64,000 nt of DNA from assembly GCF_042429435.1 (NCBI RefSeq), contig NZ_JBHMAF010000108.1; one strand, written 5' to 3'. A program made the translations under genes and the position numbers. Within the stretch, counting starts at the first letter, position 1, and every line of letters starts with the position of its first letter. The stretch comes from Ectobacillus funiculus. GTDB taxonomy: Bacteria; Bacillota; Bacilli; Bacillales; Bacillaceae_G. A model generated the notes under the pieces. It did no database searches and was not told the origin of the DNA. It saw only the letters and a program-made list of their open reading frames with translations. Below are positions 44,542-53,099 of this stretch, in pieces.

Positions 44542-44675
44542 CACTGTAAGAAAGTATAAATTTCCAGCTAGAAGTCAATTCGACGTAGTCGGAAATTTTA
44601 GGAATACAGTATAAGTAGGGCTGCGCCTCTGTCTTCGCCCAAAGGCAGGGCTTGCCAATCGGCGAGTTTTCTTTA
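44542..44675 (+). repeat. Dispersed intergenic repeat, copy 13
   Basis: Full-length copy 56 bp upstream of the ykoS-like start, on the opposite strand to that gene. Confidence 0.9.
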
Positions 44676-44815
44676 CAAATACAATTCCTTAACTAGGTGC
44701 CAATTAAATTTGACAAGAAAACCAGCATAATAGTTATGGCTAAGGAAACAGCGAATGGATATCGTAACGTTGAGGGGAAGCTTGTTAGCTGTTGTTGCGG
44801 TAGTGGCGGGAATGA

Positions 44816-44850
44816 ACAAGCTCACCCCTTTTACGAAAGGGGTGAGCTTA
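44816..44850 (-). terminator. Hairpin after the small Gly-rich protein gene
   Basis: Perfect stem AAGCTCACCCCTTT / AAAGGGGTGAGCTT with a 4-nt loop. The minus-strand tail TTGTTCATT is a weak T-run. Confidence 0.75.
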
Positions 44851-44857
44851 TCTGCTA

Positions 44858-45034
44858 TTATTGTTGACTTTGATTGTTTCTGTGCTGTGACTGATTTTGT
44901 TTGTTCATGGACATCATATCTGTTAACTGGATACCGCCGTTTCTCATCATGCGGGACGCAGCTACGCCAATCCCAATCCCAATTCCAACAGCTGTTAAAG
45001 TAGAGAAGGTTCCCATTCCATTTCGTCGAAACAT
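44858..45034 (-). CDS. 58-residue small protein, YrzQ/DUF3918-like
   Basis: Starts MFRRNGMGTFSTLTAVGIGI at 45034 behind AGGAGGG. A short Gly-rich hydrophobic helix (residues ~12-27) is followed by a polar, Gln/Asn-rich tail. Resembles small DUF3918-type (YrzQ) proteins of Bacillus; this assignment is tentative. Upstream in-frame codons lack a ribosome binding site. Confidence 0.65.
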   Translation of the reverse strand: MFRRNGMGTFSTLTAVGIGIGIGVAASRMMRNGGIQLTDMMSMNKQNQSQHRNNQSQQ

Positions 45035-45161
45035 TGTAATCCCTCCTAATTCGTGTATAGTTTTATCTGCAACCTTTGATAATGTGTGGCAAGTACGCGG
45101 AAAACATAAGTACAAATCATTGTCTACTCAAGGGCGCACTTTTGTCTCCTTCTTATACAGC

Positions 45162-45392
45162 CTACATTTTTTTGAGGTCATAGCCTTTTCTCTCAAGCTT
45201 AACATCCTTCCCTGCCACATTCTCTATAGCTCCATCAACAGTTCCTGCTGTGTACGTATCACTTACTTGTTCATGCGTAACAGCGAACGATTGAGATAAG
45301 CTATCATTTTTTTTGTAGTCCGTAGGATCATACTGCTTGTCTGAGATATTGCTGCTTTGTGTTTGTAAATCATCCTGTTGTTTGTTTGCCAC
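45162..45392 (-). CDS. yozQ: YozQ-family protein (DUF4025)
   Basis: A 76-residue hydrophilic protein: KQYDPTDYKKNDSLSQSFAV then THEQVSDTYTAGTVDGAIE, the pattern of DUF4025 proteins such as B. subtilis YozQ. GTG start at 45392 with AAAGGAG nine bases upstream. Function unknown; such proteins are often seen in spore-formers. Confidence 0.7.
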   Translation of the reverse strand: MANKQQDDLQTQSSNISDKQYDPTDYKKNDSLSQSFAVTHEQVSDTYTAGTVDGAIENVAGKDVKLERKGYDLKKM

Positions 45393-45533
45393 TTGTATCA
45401 GCTCCTTTCTGCCATAGTGTCACCGTTTCTGCATCGAATTATAAAAACTTTATCCTTTGATGAAATCAGGTTCAGTAATGTTAGCAATCAACTTTTTACA
45501 AGGCTTAAAGATTGGATTTTTGCTTATCCCGAA

Positions 45534-46163
45534 TTAACCGAGATACTGTTTTAGGATTTCTAATCCCATTTTCAACTCATCTAATGAGCTTGTAGAAGAA
45601 AGCGAAATACGCAAATACTTATCAGGTGTGGTCTGCCCGCTGAGAAAACGTTCAGAATGAAAAACTCGAATACCGCTCCTTTTTAAATCCATTTCCAATT
45701 TTAAGGCATCATTATGCCCTTCAATGGGAAGCCAACGATAGAAACTAAGGGGATGTCCAACAGGCTTGTTAAGAGGGAAATATTCCAAATACATATCATT
45801 TGCAGACTGTGCAAGCTGTTGCTTTTGAGAAACAATTTCATGAGCTTTTCCTGATAAGATACTCTCTGTGATAATCTCCGCATCTAAGGAGGAGGTTTTT
45901 ACATTGATGTTAAAAATAGCCTGCAAAATTTTCTCACGCAATGCATCCCCATAGACCATATAGGCCACTCTTAATCCAGAACATATGGACTTAGAGGTGC
46001 CGCAAATATAAACGCTTTGTTCTGGAAGTAAATTGAACATGGGTTGCTGATAATCGGGGATAATACCTGCCGTCAGAAATGCATGGATATCATCCTCAAT
46101 CAAAATTAAACGATGTTTACGGATGACCGCCGCTAATTCCAGCTTTCGAAAATCTGACATCAT
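45534..46163 (-). pseudogene. C-terminal fragment of a MocR-type (GntR/aminotransferase) regulator
   Basis: The 209 visible residues match the second half of the fold-type-I aminotransferase domain of MocR/PdxR regulators: LILIEDDIHAFL, the PLP Lys region CGTSKSICSGLRVAY, and the C-terminal small domain. The wHTH domain and first half of the aminotransferase domain are missing. An in-frame TGA lies eight codons upstream of the first ATG (residues between resemble NATTV), and only about 100 bp separates it from repeat copy 14. The full-length family is ~460-480 residues. Judged a degraded remnant. Confidence 0.8.
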
Positions 46164-46263
46164 AACGGTGGTTGCATTTCTTCACTTCTGGAAGAAAAAC
46201 ATGTTCCTATCTATATCAGGAGGTACTATTGTTTACATGATTTTGGTGCAATTTATTTTTTAA

Positions 46264-46397
46264 CACTGTAGGAAAGTATAAACTTCTAGCAGGAAGCCTA
46301 TTCGATGTAGCGAGAAATTTTAGGAATATAGTATAAGTAGGGCTACGCCTCTGTCTTCGCCCGGGGGCAGGGCTCGCCAATCGGCGAGTTTTCTTTA
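46264..46397 (+). repeat. Dispersed intergenic repeat, copy 14
   Basis: Full-length copy upstream (relative to minus strand) of the MocR remnant, near its broken end. Confidence 0.9.
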
Positions 46398-46568
46398 TCG
46401 AAGTGCTGGTGTGTGCCCATCAAGCTTTACAAGAATTTATATCGGTTAGTTCAAGATAAAAAGTATTTCGTGATTACAATCAATGTCGAATAAAAAAAGC
46501 GTATAAGTTTCTTCATAATCAAAAGAATTTTTTCGTAACCGCTTTAGAAAAAACCTCTTTTTTCATGC
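46398..46568. other. Non-coding gap before the gerE promoter
   Basis: AT-rich, no supported gene or structure seen. Confidence 0.4.
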
Positions 46569-46596
46569 ACGTTGCAAGCACTCATTTCATACAATG
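46569..46596 (+). promoter_or_regulatory. Candidate SigK promoter of gerE
   Basis: AC at 46569, 17-bp gap, then CATACAATG at 46588, close to the SigK pattern AC...CATANNNTA. gerE is SigK-dependent in B. subtilis. Confidence 0.6.
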
Positions 46597-46662
46597 CTAT
46601 GACTAAATAGATACCCATCCCAAACATGTGGAGTGCTGTTTAAGCAAGGAGGGTTATAGGAC

Positions 46663-46887
46663 TTGACGGAAAAAGACTTTGTATCCAAACCATTACTTAC
46701 TAAGCGGGAACGAGAGGTATTCGAGTTGCTCGTTCAAGATAAGACAACAAAGGAGATTGCAGGAGAGCTGTTCATCAGTGAAAAAACTGTCCGCAATCAT
46801 ATTTCAAATGCTATGCAAAAGCTTGGGGTGAAGGGGCGCTCTCAAGCAGTTGTAGAGCTTCTCCGCATGGGGGAGCTGGAATTATAG
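46663..46887 (+). CDS. gerE: Spore-coat regulator GerE
   Basis: A 74-residue stand-alone LuxR-type helix-turn-helix protein, the last transcription factor of the mother-cell sporulation cascade, controlling coat genes. LLTKREREVFELLVQDKTTK and FISEKTVRNHISNAMQKLG are almost unchanged from B. subtilis GerE. TTG start with AAGGAGGG upstream. Confidence 0.97.
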   Translation: MTEKDFVSKPLLTKREREVFELLVQDKTTKEIAGELFISEKTVRNHISNAMQKLGVKGRSQAVVELLRMGELEL

Positions 46888-46892
46888 GAACC

Positions 46893-46932
46893 GACCGGCT
46901 TTCTTTCCGCCACAGGAAGGCCGGTTTTTCTC
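46893..46932 (+). terminator. Terminator after gerE
   Basis: Stem ACCGGCTTTC / GAAGGCCGGT (one mismatch) then TTTTTC. Confidence 0.85.
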
Positions 46933-47045
46933 TGTACATAAAGCCTTGCAATTTTATTGGAAACAGCGGAAAATAGACAATGGTTTGCCAGGGGGAGGAT
47001 TATACCTACTGACAACAGTATACAGATAGAAAATGGGGCGATTTT

Positions 47046-47846
47046 TTGAATAGAGCAATCGGTGTTATCGATTCCGGTGTTGGCGGACTAACGGTAGCGA
47101 GAGAAATCATCCGTCAGCTGCCGAAGGAGCGCATCATTTATTTAGGAGATACGGCAAGATGTCCATACGGTCCGCGTCCGCGCGGGGAGGTACGGAAATT
47201 TACTTGGGAGTTAACCAACTACCTGCTAGCGTATGATATTAAAATGCTTGTTATCGCATGTAATACAGCAACGTCTGTTGTGCTCGAAGAAATGCAGGCA
47301 GAGCTGTCTATTCCGGTTATCGGTGTAATTCATCCAGGAGCGCGTACAGCGCTGAAGGTGACTGAAAATCATAACGTAGGTGTTATTGGTACGGTAGGGA
47401 CCATTGAGAGCAGGGCATACGAGCATGCGTTGTATGCAATCCATAATGGCGTTACAGTAGAAAGTCTCGCTTGTCCGCCGTTCGTTCCCTTAGTGGAAAA
47501 TGGAATGTTTGGGGAAGAAGAGGCACTGGAAATTGTTGGATGCACGCTTGAGCCGCTAAGGAATACGAATATTGATACGTTAATTCTTGGATGTACGCAT
47601 TATCCAATCCTTGGGCCTGTGATTCAACGAGTCATGGGAAATGATGTTCAGCTGATCAGTTCTGGGGATGAAACTGCCCGAGAGGTGAGTACCATTTTGT
47701 ATCACAGCGGCTTATTACATCAAGAGGATGAACAGGCGGATCATCTATTTTTAACAACTGGCCCAACAGAGAAATTTAAAGAAATTGCATCCAGCTGGTT
47801 CGGACAACCGATTGAAAATGTCCACCATATATCCCTAGGAGAATAG
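47046..47846 (+). CDS. racE: Glutamate racemase
   Basis: A 266-residue cofactor-independent racemase that makes D-glutamate for peptidoglycan. The two catalytic Cys lie in ACNTATSV (~72) and LGCTHYPIL (~185); VIDSGVGGLTV opens the protein. TTG start at 47046 after ATGGGGCG. Normally followed by gerM; here mobile DNA intervenes. Confidence 0.96.
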   Translation: MNRAIGVIDSGVGGLTVAREIIRQLPKERIIYLGDTARCPYGPRPRGEVRKFTWELTNYLLAYDIKMLVIACNTATSVVLEEMQAELSIPVIGVIHPGARTALKVTENHNVGVIGTVGTIESRAYEHALYAIHNGVTVESLACPPFVPLVENGMFGEEEALEIVGCTLEPLRNTNIDTLILGCTHYPILGPVIQRVMGNDVQLISSGDETAREVSTILYHSGLLHQEDEQADHLFLTTGPTEKFKEIASSWFGQPIENVHHISLGE

Positions 47847-47954
47847 GAGAAGTTCTTCAAGAGACTAACTCGAAAAGAAAAACGGCTTCTATCAGATTTT
47901 GCTGAAAGAGTACCCCTACTTCAATTTCTTGAAGGGCATGAACCCAGAAATAAG

Positions 47955-48093
47955 GAGGCCACTGAAAAAGTATGTGCTTTCGGCGAATAAAGAAATTTTC
48001 ACCAATATATGTAAAATAAAAACAAGATGACCATCTACATATAGTGGATAGTCAGCTTGTTTTTCTCTTTGAGTAGACTTTTTCAGTGCCCTC
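47955..48093. mobile_element. 139-bp terminal-inverted-repeat remnant (MITE-like)
   Basis: GAGGCCACTGAAAAAGT at 47955 and its inverted counterpart ACTTTTTCAGTGCCCTC ending 48093 differ at one position. Such CACTGAAAAAGT ends are typical of IS1182/IS5-like elements. An internal hairpin ACAAG...CTTGT lies near the right end. No transposase frame remains. Confidence 0.6.
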
Positions 48094-48220
48094 GAAATAA
48101 GTAGGGGGTGAATTTCAGATTTGCGAAGCAAAAAATTCTTTCATTGTATACTGGAATTTGTTAAAATATAAATAGAACATATGATCGTTTGTTGTCTTGG
48201 AAAGAGACGAGGTGCAGAGA

Positions 48221-49321
48221 ATGTTCATCAACAAAGCGTATAAGTTTCGTTTATATCCAAATCAAGAACAAGAAGTGCTGATTGCGAAAACAATTGGCTG
48301 CAGTCGTTTTGTCTGCAATCGCTTCCTTTCTTTGTGGAACGAGACATATCAAGCAACAGGAAAAGGCTTATCATATAGTGCTTGCTCTTCCCAACTTACA
48401 CAACTGAAAAAAGAATTCACTTGGTTACAAGAGGTTGATTCACATTCTCTGCAATCATCCTTGAAACATCTTGCAGACTCATTTGACCGTTTCTTTCAGA
48501 AGCAAAATGAAGCCCCACGTTTTAAAAGTAAGAAAAATAAGGTGCAATCTTACACAACAAATATTGAAAAGAAGAATCAGCTTCCTGAAGTAAGTATTGC
48601 GGGCAATCGCATGAAATTGCCGAAGTTAGGCTGGATTCGTTTTGCAAACAGTCGTGAGGTGCAAGGGCGTATCCTGAAAGCTACTGTCAGACGAACTCCT
48701 TCCGGCAAGTACTTTGTATCCTTGTTAGTCGAAACAGAAGTGCAGGAACTGTCTAAAACTCATTCCAGTGTAGGAATTGATGTGGGTTTAAAAAACTTTG
48801 CCATCCTTTCCAATGGTGAAGTGTTTACCAATCCAAAATGGTTTCGCACATTAGAGGAGAAGTTGGCTCATGCACAGCGCATTCTGTCCAGACGTCAGAA
48901 AGGTTCTTCCAATTGGAATAAACAACGTATCAAGGTAGCACGCATTCATGAACGGATTGCTCATGCAAGAAAGGACTACTTGGACAAAATTTCAACGCAC
49001 ATCATCAAAAACCACGATGTCATAGCGATTGAAGATTTACAGGTAGCGAACATGCTTAAAAACGGCAATCTTGCAAAAGCAATTAGTGAAGTATCATGGT
49101 CGCAATTTCGCAAGATGCTGGAATACAAAGCAAAGTGGTATGGGAAGCAAGTCATAGCTGTGAATCCACATTGTACGTCACAAACATGCAATGTATGCGG
49201 TCATACAGCGAAAGAGAACCGCAAAACACAAGCCTCCTTCAAGTGTGTATCTTGCGGTCATGAAGACAACGCTGACATCAATGCTTCTAAAAATATAAAG
49301 GACTTAGCAATCGCAAACTGA
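48221..49321 (+). CDS. tnpB: RNA-guided nuclease TnpB of IS200/IS605 type
   Basis: A 366-residue TnpB. The N-terminal HTH_OrfB-like region begins MFINKAYKFRLYPNQEQE. RuvC residues Asp187 (GIDVGLKNFA), Glu271 (IAIEDLQV) and Asp352 (NADINASKN) are all intact. A four-Cys zinc finger lies between (CNVCG and CVSCG). Intact catalytic residues suggest an active reRNA-guided nuclease. I use ATG 48221 behind GAGGTG; the upstream GAT-rich extension is unlikely. Confidence 0.92.
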   Translation: MFINKAYKFRLYPNQEQEVLIAKTIGCSRFVCNRFLSLWNETYQATGKGLSYSACSSQLTQLKKEFTWLQEVDSHSLQSSLKHLADSFDRFFQKQNEAPRFKSKKNKVQSYTTNIEKKNQLPEVSIAGNRMKLPKLGWIRFANSREVQGRILKATVRRTPSGKYFVSLLVETEVQELSKTHSSVGIDVGLKNFAILSNGEVFTNPKWFRTLEEKLAHAQRILSRRQKGSSNWNKQRIKVARIHERIAHARKDYLDKISTHIIKNHDVIAIEDLQVANMLKNGNLAKAISEVSWSQFRKMLEYKAKWYGKQVIAVNPHCTSQTCNVCGHTAKENRKTQASFKCVSCGHEDNADINASKNIKDLAIAN

Positions 49322-49471
49322 TTCACCTTGCAGGAGACTTGCTACAAAGTCGTTTGGACTGCCAACCGTCGGAATGACGGGCGTAGCCTAATTCATTAGG
49401 AGCCGAGAGGCTTCTGTACTTAGGAATCCCCCACGTTCAACGAACGTAGTGAGTAACTGGGGGTAATTCAA
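49322..49471 (+). ncRNA. Probable reRNA/omega RNA region of the TnpB element
   Basis: The right end folds into hairpins AGCC-GAGA-GGCT and CGTTC-AAC-GAACG enclosed by CCCCCA / TGGGGG, ending TAATTCAA. By the known TnpB mechanism the transcript's 3' guide would be the flanking bases just after this end. Exact RNA ends were not determined. Confidence 0.6.
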
Positions 49472-49476
49472 AGTGA

Positions 49477-49512
49477 CACACGGTAAGCTTTACTGAGCAC
49501 CGTGTTTTTTTT
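49477..49512 (+). terminator. Terminator, probably that of racE, displaced by the insertion
   Basis: Stem ACACGGT / ACCGTGT then eight Ts. It lies immediately right of the TnpB element. Confidence 0.75.
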
Positions 49513-49535
49513 GCTGTAGGAAAGTATAAAATTCC
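49513..49535 (+). repeat. Stub of the dispersed repeat (5' end only)
   Basis: GCTGTAGGAAAGTATAAAATTCC matches the first ~23 bases of the repeat; the rest is absent. Confidence 0.65.
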
Positions 49536-49655
49536 CTTTGCAAGCATAAATGTCCAGCCGGATTTTTATATGGACAAGAAATTTCAGAGCTTCTGGTCTA
49601 AACGAAAAAAGGGCTCGTATACATATAGTACAAACCGTATGAGGAGGGGAATGGC

Positions 49656-50711
49656 ATGCGAAAATGGGTTGTGTGCACCATTGTATGCACTGCTGTACTG
49701 GCAGGCTGTGGGATAGGTGGAAGCAAAACATCAACGGAACAAATTGACCCGCCAAAGGAAGTAACATATAAGGACCAAGAAGGAGCAAGCACAAAAACAG
49801 AGCCAACAGCTAAACAAGGGGAAAAGAAACAAGCGGTCAATCGAGAGCTGTATTTAGTAGATAAAAACGGCTATGTTGTTCCGCAAACGTTGGCAATTCC
49901 TACTCCGCAGGATAATGCTGTTATCAAACAAGCGCTGCAATATTTAGTCAAGGAGGGTCCTGTCACAGGAATGCTGCCTAACGGATTTAAGGCAGTGCTG
50001 CCAGCTGATACAGAAATTAACGGTGTAGATGTAAAAGATGGTGTAGCAATAGCTGATTTCTCTGAGGAGTTTAAAAATTATAAAAAGGACGAGGAACGTC
50101 GTATTGTAGAAGCTGTTACATGGACGCTGACACAATTCAAAGAAGTGAAGCAGGTGAAGTTCCGTATAAATGGAAAAGATCTTACGGTGATGCCAGTGAA
50201 TAAAACACCAATTGGCAATGGCGTGAGCCGTGAAGACGGCATCAACTTTGATGATGAGCAGGTAGCGGATGTTACGAATACGAAACCGGTGACGCTCTAT
50301 TTCCTAGCACAAACAAATAAGCAAACATATTATTATGTTCCGGTTACACGCCGCATCGCAAACAGTGAGAAGAATGAGCTAACAGCGGTTGTTAAGGAAT
50401 TGGTTAAGGGACCATCTCCGGAGTCTATGCTTTCAAGCGACTTGAATCCTGATGTAAAGCTGCTAGGGGAGCCAAAGTATGAAGGCGGCAAAGTCACGTT
50501 GAATTTTAATGAGAATATTTATGGCAGCCCGGATAAAAATATTATTTCGACATACGTACTAAATTCACTTGTGCTATCGTTAACTGAACAAAAAGGCATT
50601 GACAGTGTATCTATCGAGGTGAATGGCAAGTCTGATATTGCAAATGAACAAGGGCAGAAGCTGACAAAGCCGGTGACACGACCACAAAATGTGAATACAG
50701 GTAGTTTTTAA
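49656..50711 (+). CDS. gerM: Spore germination lipoprotein GerM
   Basis: A 351-residue lipoprotein (signal peptide, lipobox VLAGC, Cys 19) made in the mother cell; in B. subtilis it helps assemble the SpoIIIA-SpoIIQ channel. Two GerM domains are visible at about 80-185 (VPQTLAIPTPQD...IADFSEEF) and 205-330 (LYFLAQTNKQ...VTLNFNENIYG). ATG has AGGAGGGG upstream. Terminator follows. Confidence 0.94.
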   Translation: MRKWVVCTIVCTAVLAGCGIGGSKTSTEQIDPPKEVTYKDQEGASTKTEPTAKQGEKKQAVNRELYLVDKNGYVVPQTLAIPTPQDNAVIKQALQYLVKEGPVTGMLPNGFKAVLPADTEINGVDVKDGVAIADFSEEFKNYKKDEERRIVEAVTWTLTQFKEVKQVKFRINGKDLTVMPVNKTPIGNGVSREDGINFDDEQVADVTNTKPVTLYFLAQTNKQTYYYVPVTRRIANSEKNELTAVVKELVKGPSPESMLSSDLNPDVKLLGEPKYEGGKVTLNFNENIYGSPDKNIISTYVLNSLVLSLTEQKGIDSVSIEVNGKSDIANEQGQKLTKPVTRPQNVNTGSF

Positions 50712-50736
50712 GGAATAGAATTTGATATACTTGTGA

Positions 50737-50768
50737 AGAAGGAGAGCGTGACTCTCCTTCTTCTTTTT
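50737..50768 (+). terminator. Terminator after gerM
   Basis: Perfect stem GAAGGAGAG / CTCTCCTTC then TTCTTTTTC. Confidence 0.92.
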
Positions 50769-50901
50769 CACTGTAGAAAACTATAAATTTTCAGCTGAAA
50801 GTCATTCGACGTAGCCGGAAATTTTAAGAATACAGTATAAGTAGGGCTACATCTCTGTCTTCGCCCAAGAGCAGGTCTAACCAGTCGGCGAGTTTTCTTT
50901 A
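50769..50901 (+). repeat. Dispersed intergenic repeat, copy 15 (tandem with 16)
   Basis: Full-length but diverged (for example CTACATCTCTG, CAGGTCTAACC). Confidence 0.88.
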
Positions 50902-51035
50902 CACTGTAAGAACGTATAAATTTCTAGCTGGGAGATCATTCGACGTAGGGAGAAATTTTAGGAATACAGTATAAGTGCAACTACGCCTCTGTCTTCGCCC
51001 AAAGGCAGGGCTCGCCAGTCGGCGAGTTTTCTTTA
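50902..51035 (+). repeat. Dispersed intergenic repeat, copy 16 (tandem with 15)
   Basis: Full-length unit; last copy in the window. It ends 62 bp before rph. Confidence 0.9.
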
Positions 51036-51096
51036 TCATACATAAGTGTAAATAGGCTATACTACAGATAGAGTAGGATGGCAAGGAGGTATTTTT

Positions 51097-51834
51097 ATGA
51101 GAGTGGATGGACGCCAAAAGGATGAATTGCGCCCTATACATATGCAAACGCATTACATAAAGCATGCTGAGGGCTCTGTCCTCATTGAAGTTGGGGATAC
51201 AAAGGTAATTTGTACAGCAAGTATTGATGATCGTGTTCCGCCTTTTATGAGGGGAAAAGGGAAGGGTTGGATTACGGCAGAATATGCGATGCTGCCTCGC
51301 GCGACAGAACAGCGCACGATTCGCGAATCCAGTAAAGGCAAGGTATCAGGACGCACAATGGAAATTCAGCGTTTGATCGGCCGCGCACTTCGAGCAGTTG
51401 TGGACTTGGATACGCTTGGGGAGAAGACGGTATGGATTGATTGTGATGTCATTCAAGCGGACGGCGGCACAAGAACCGCTTCTATTACAGGAGCATTTGT
51501 CGCGATGGTGCTTGCATTTCAAAAGCTTGTTGAAATAGGAAAGCTTCCAGATGTTCCTGTTAAGGATTACCTAGCCGCAACATCTGTAGGAATGATAGAG
51601 GATGCGGGGGTTGTGCTTGATTTAAATTATGCCGAGGATTCCAAGGCACAGGTTGATATGAACATTGTAATGACAGGGAAAGGACAGTTCGTGGAATTGC
51701 AAGGAACAGGTGAGGAAGCGACATTCAGCAAAGAAGAGTTGCATCAGCTTTTAGAAACGGCAGAATTCGGCATTCAACAGCTAATTGAGCTGCAAAAAGA
51801 AGCGTTAGGTGAAATTGCACAAAAAATTGGATAA
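51097..51834 (+). CDS. rph: Ribonuclease PH
   Basis: A 245-residue phosphorolytic 3'-5' exoribonuclease that trims tRNA and other RNA 3' ends. MRVDGRQKDELRPI opens the protein; GWITAEYAMLPRAT (~60), EIQRLIGRALR (~85) and VDCDV-like WIDCDVIQADGGTRTA (~120) are conserved. CAAGGAGG precedes ATG. First of rph-ysnA-ysnB. Confidence 0.97.
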   Translation: MRVDGRQKDELRPIHMQTHYIKHAEGSVLIEVGDTKVICTASIDDRVPPFMRGKGKGWITAEYAMLPRATEQRTIRESSKGKVSGRTMEIQRLIGRALRAVVDLDTLGEKTVWIDCDVIQADGGTRTASITGAFVAMVLAFQKLVEIGKLPDVPVKDYLAATSVGMIEDAGVVLDLNYAEDSKAQVDMNIVMTGKGQFVELQGTGEEATFSKEELHQLLETAEFGIQQLIELQKEALGEIAQKIG

Positions 51835-51848
51835 AGGTTGGGGCGAAT

Positions 51849-52481
51849 ATGAAGCAAGTGGTCATAGCAACAAAAAATGCAGGTAAGGTTCGTGAATTCG
51901 AACGATTATTTGAGAAATTTGATCTAGAGGTGAAATCTCTCTATGATTACGCGGATGTTGAAGAGGTAGAGGAGACAGGCGATACATTTGAAGAGAATGC
52001 TATTATTAAAGCAGAGGCCTTAAGCAAGCAAATCCAACAAATTGTAATTGCCGACGACTCTGGTCTCATCGTGGACGCCTTAAATGGTAAGCCGGGTGTT
52101 CGCTCTTCGCGTTATGCGGGTGAAGATAAGAATGATGAAGCAAACATACAGAAGGTGCTGCAAGGATTGAAGAATGTCCAGGAAGAAAAGCGGACAGCCC
52201 GTTTTTACTGTGCCCTTGCCGTTGCGTTTCCAGAAGAAGACAAAAAAACAGTGATTGTAAATGGGACATGCGAAGGGAAAATCCTAGAGCAAAAGCGCGG
52301 TGACAAAGGATTCGGCTACGATCCTATTTTTTACGTAGAAGAATTTAAACGATCGATGGCAGAATTATCTCCCGAAGAAAAAAATAAAGTAAGCCACCGT
52401 GGTCGTGCGCTTCGTAAACTTGAGCAAAAAATTCCGGTGTGGTTTTTAGGAGAGAAGTCCGACGATTTTGATGATTTGTAA
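51849..52481 (+). CDS. ysnA: XTP/dITP diphosphatase (RdgB/HAM1 family)
   Basis: A 210-residue house-cleaning pyrophosphatase that removes non-canonical purine nucleotides. Motifs: IATKNAGKVREF (N-terminus), IADDSGLIVDALNG (~66) and GFGYDPIFYVEE (~155), VSHRGRAL (~180). 14 bp after rph. Confidence 0.95.
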   Translation: MKQVVIATKNAGKVREFERLFEKFDLEVKSLYDYADVEEVEETGDTFEENAIIKAEALSKQIQQIVIADDSGLIVDALNGKPGVRSSRYAGEDKNDEANIQKVLQGLKNVQEEKRTARFYCALAVAFPEEDKKTVIVNGTCEGKILEQKRGDKGFGYDPIFYVEEFKRSMAELSPEEKNKVSHRGRALRKLEQKIPVWFLGEKSDDFDDL

Positions 52482-52493
52482 TGGGGGAGAAGA

Positions 52494-53000
52494 ATGAAGG
52501 CTTTAATTGTAAGTGATAGTCATGGTTTAACTGGGGAATTGCAAGAATTGAAGCAAAAGTACGAGAATACGGTAGATATCATGATTCATTGCGGTGATTC
52601 TGAGCTTTCACCGCAGCAGACAGAACTGCACGGTTATCAGGTCGTAAATGGAAATTGTGATTTCGGCAGTTCGTATCCGAATGAAATCATACAGGATGTA
52701 CAAGATATTCGCTTCTTTGTCACACACGGTCATTTGTACAATGTAAAGGCTACAATGCAAAATCTGCTGTACCGGGCAAAAGAAGCTGGAGCGCATATCG
52801 CGTGCTTCGGACACTCACATATTATGGGTGCAGAAGTTGTAGACGGCGTTCTTCTCATCAATCCGGGAAGCATATTACTGCCGCGCTTGCGCAGAGAAAA
52901 AACATATGCAATTGTAGAAGTGGAAGGTCATGATGCTTCTGTTACTTTTTATGATTTGAGTGGAAGACTTGCTGTGCAGCAAACTTTTCAGCTTGGTTAG
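52494..53000 (+). CDS. ysnB: YfcE/YsnB-family metallophosphoesterase
   Basis: A 168-residue calcineurin-like phosphodiesterase. Metal-binding motifs are VSDSHG (~7), HCGDSE (~32), NGNCD (~52), THGH (~77) and GHSH (~103). Physiological substrate unknown. Third gene of rph-ysnA-ysnB, 12 bp after ysnA. Confidence 0.93.
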   Translation: MKALIVSDSHGLTGELQELKQKYENTVDIMIHCGDSELSPQQTELHGYQVVNGNCDFGSSYPNEIIQDVQDIRFFVTHGHLYNVKATMQNLLYRAKEAGAHIACFGHSHIMGAEVVDGVLLINPGSILLPRLRREKTYAIVEVEGHDASVTFYDLSGRLAVQQTFQLG

Positions 53001-53021
53001 AGAAAAAAATTCTCTAACCAC
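52993..53021 (+). terminator. Hairpin at the end of ysnB
   Basis: Stem TGGTTAGAGA / TCTCTAACCA overlapping the stop; T-run lacking. Confidence 0.6.
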
Positions 53022-53032
53022 CTGAAAAGGTG

Positions 53033-53061
53033 TTGACTTTCACTTTGAATGTGAATATAAT
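53033..53061 (+). promoter_or_regulatory. SigA promoter of the tRNA pair
   Basis: TTGACT (53033) and TATAAT (53056) with 17-bp spacing, 39 bp upstream of the first tRNA. Confidence 0.9.
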
Positions 53062-53099
53062 AAGAATTGTCGATAGGACGACAGCACTTAATACTAAGT

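Larger units (their letters stand above)
48140..49471 (+). mobile_element. TnpB-only IS200/IS605-family element
   Basis: Spans a possible left end near TTCAT (48140-48144), tnpB, and a structured right end finishing GGGGGTAATTCAA (~49471). No TnpA gene is present, so it would move only with transposase in trans. The left boundary is approximate. Confidence 0.65.

Noticed and set aside
44755..45299. Plus-strand frames opposite the small Gly-rich and YozQ-like genes
   Set aside because: No ribosome binding sites; the minus-strand genes have good ones and family resemblance.
47862..47954. Transposase fragment left of the TIR remnant
   Set aside because: The stretch has short open frames but no motif I could tie to a transposase.
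2293..51035. Recurring peptide beginning MASPALGR in minus-strand frames at several places
   Set aside because: It is the translation of the dispersed repeat itself. No ribosome binding site or conserved length; it fuses to unrelated downstream frames such as the SDR gene.
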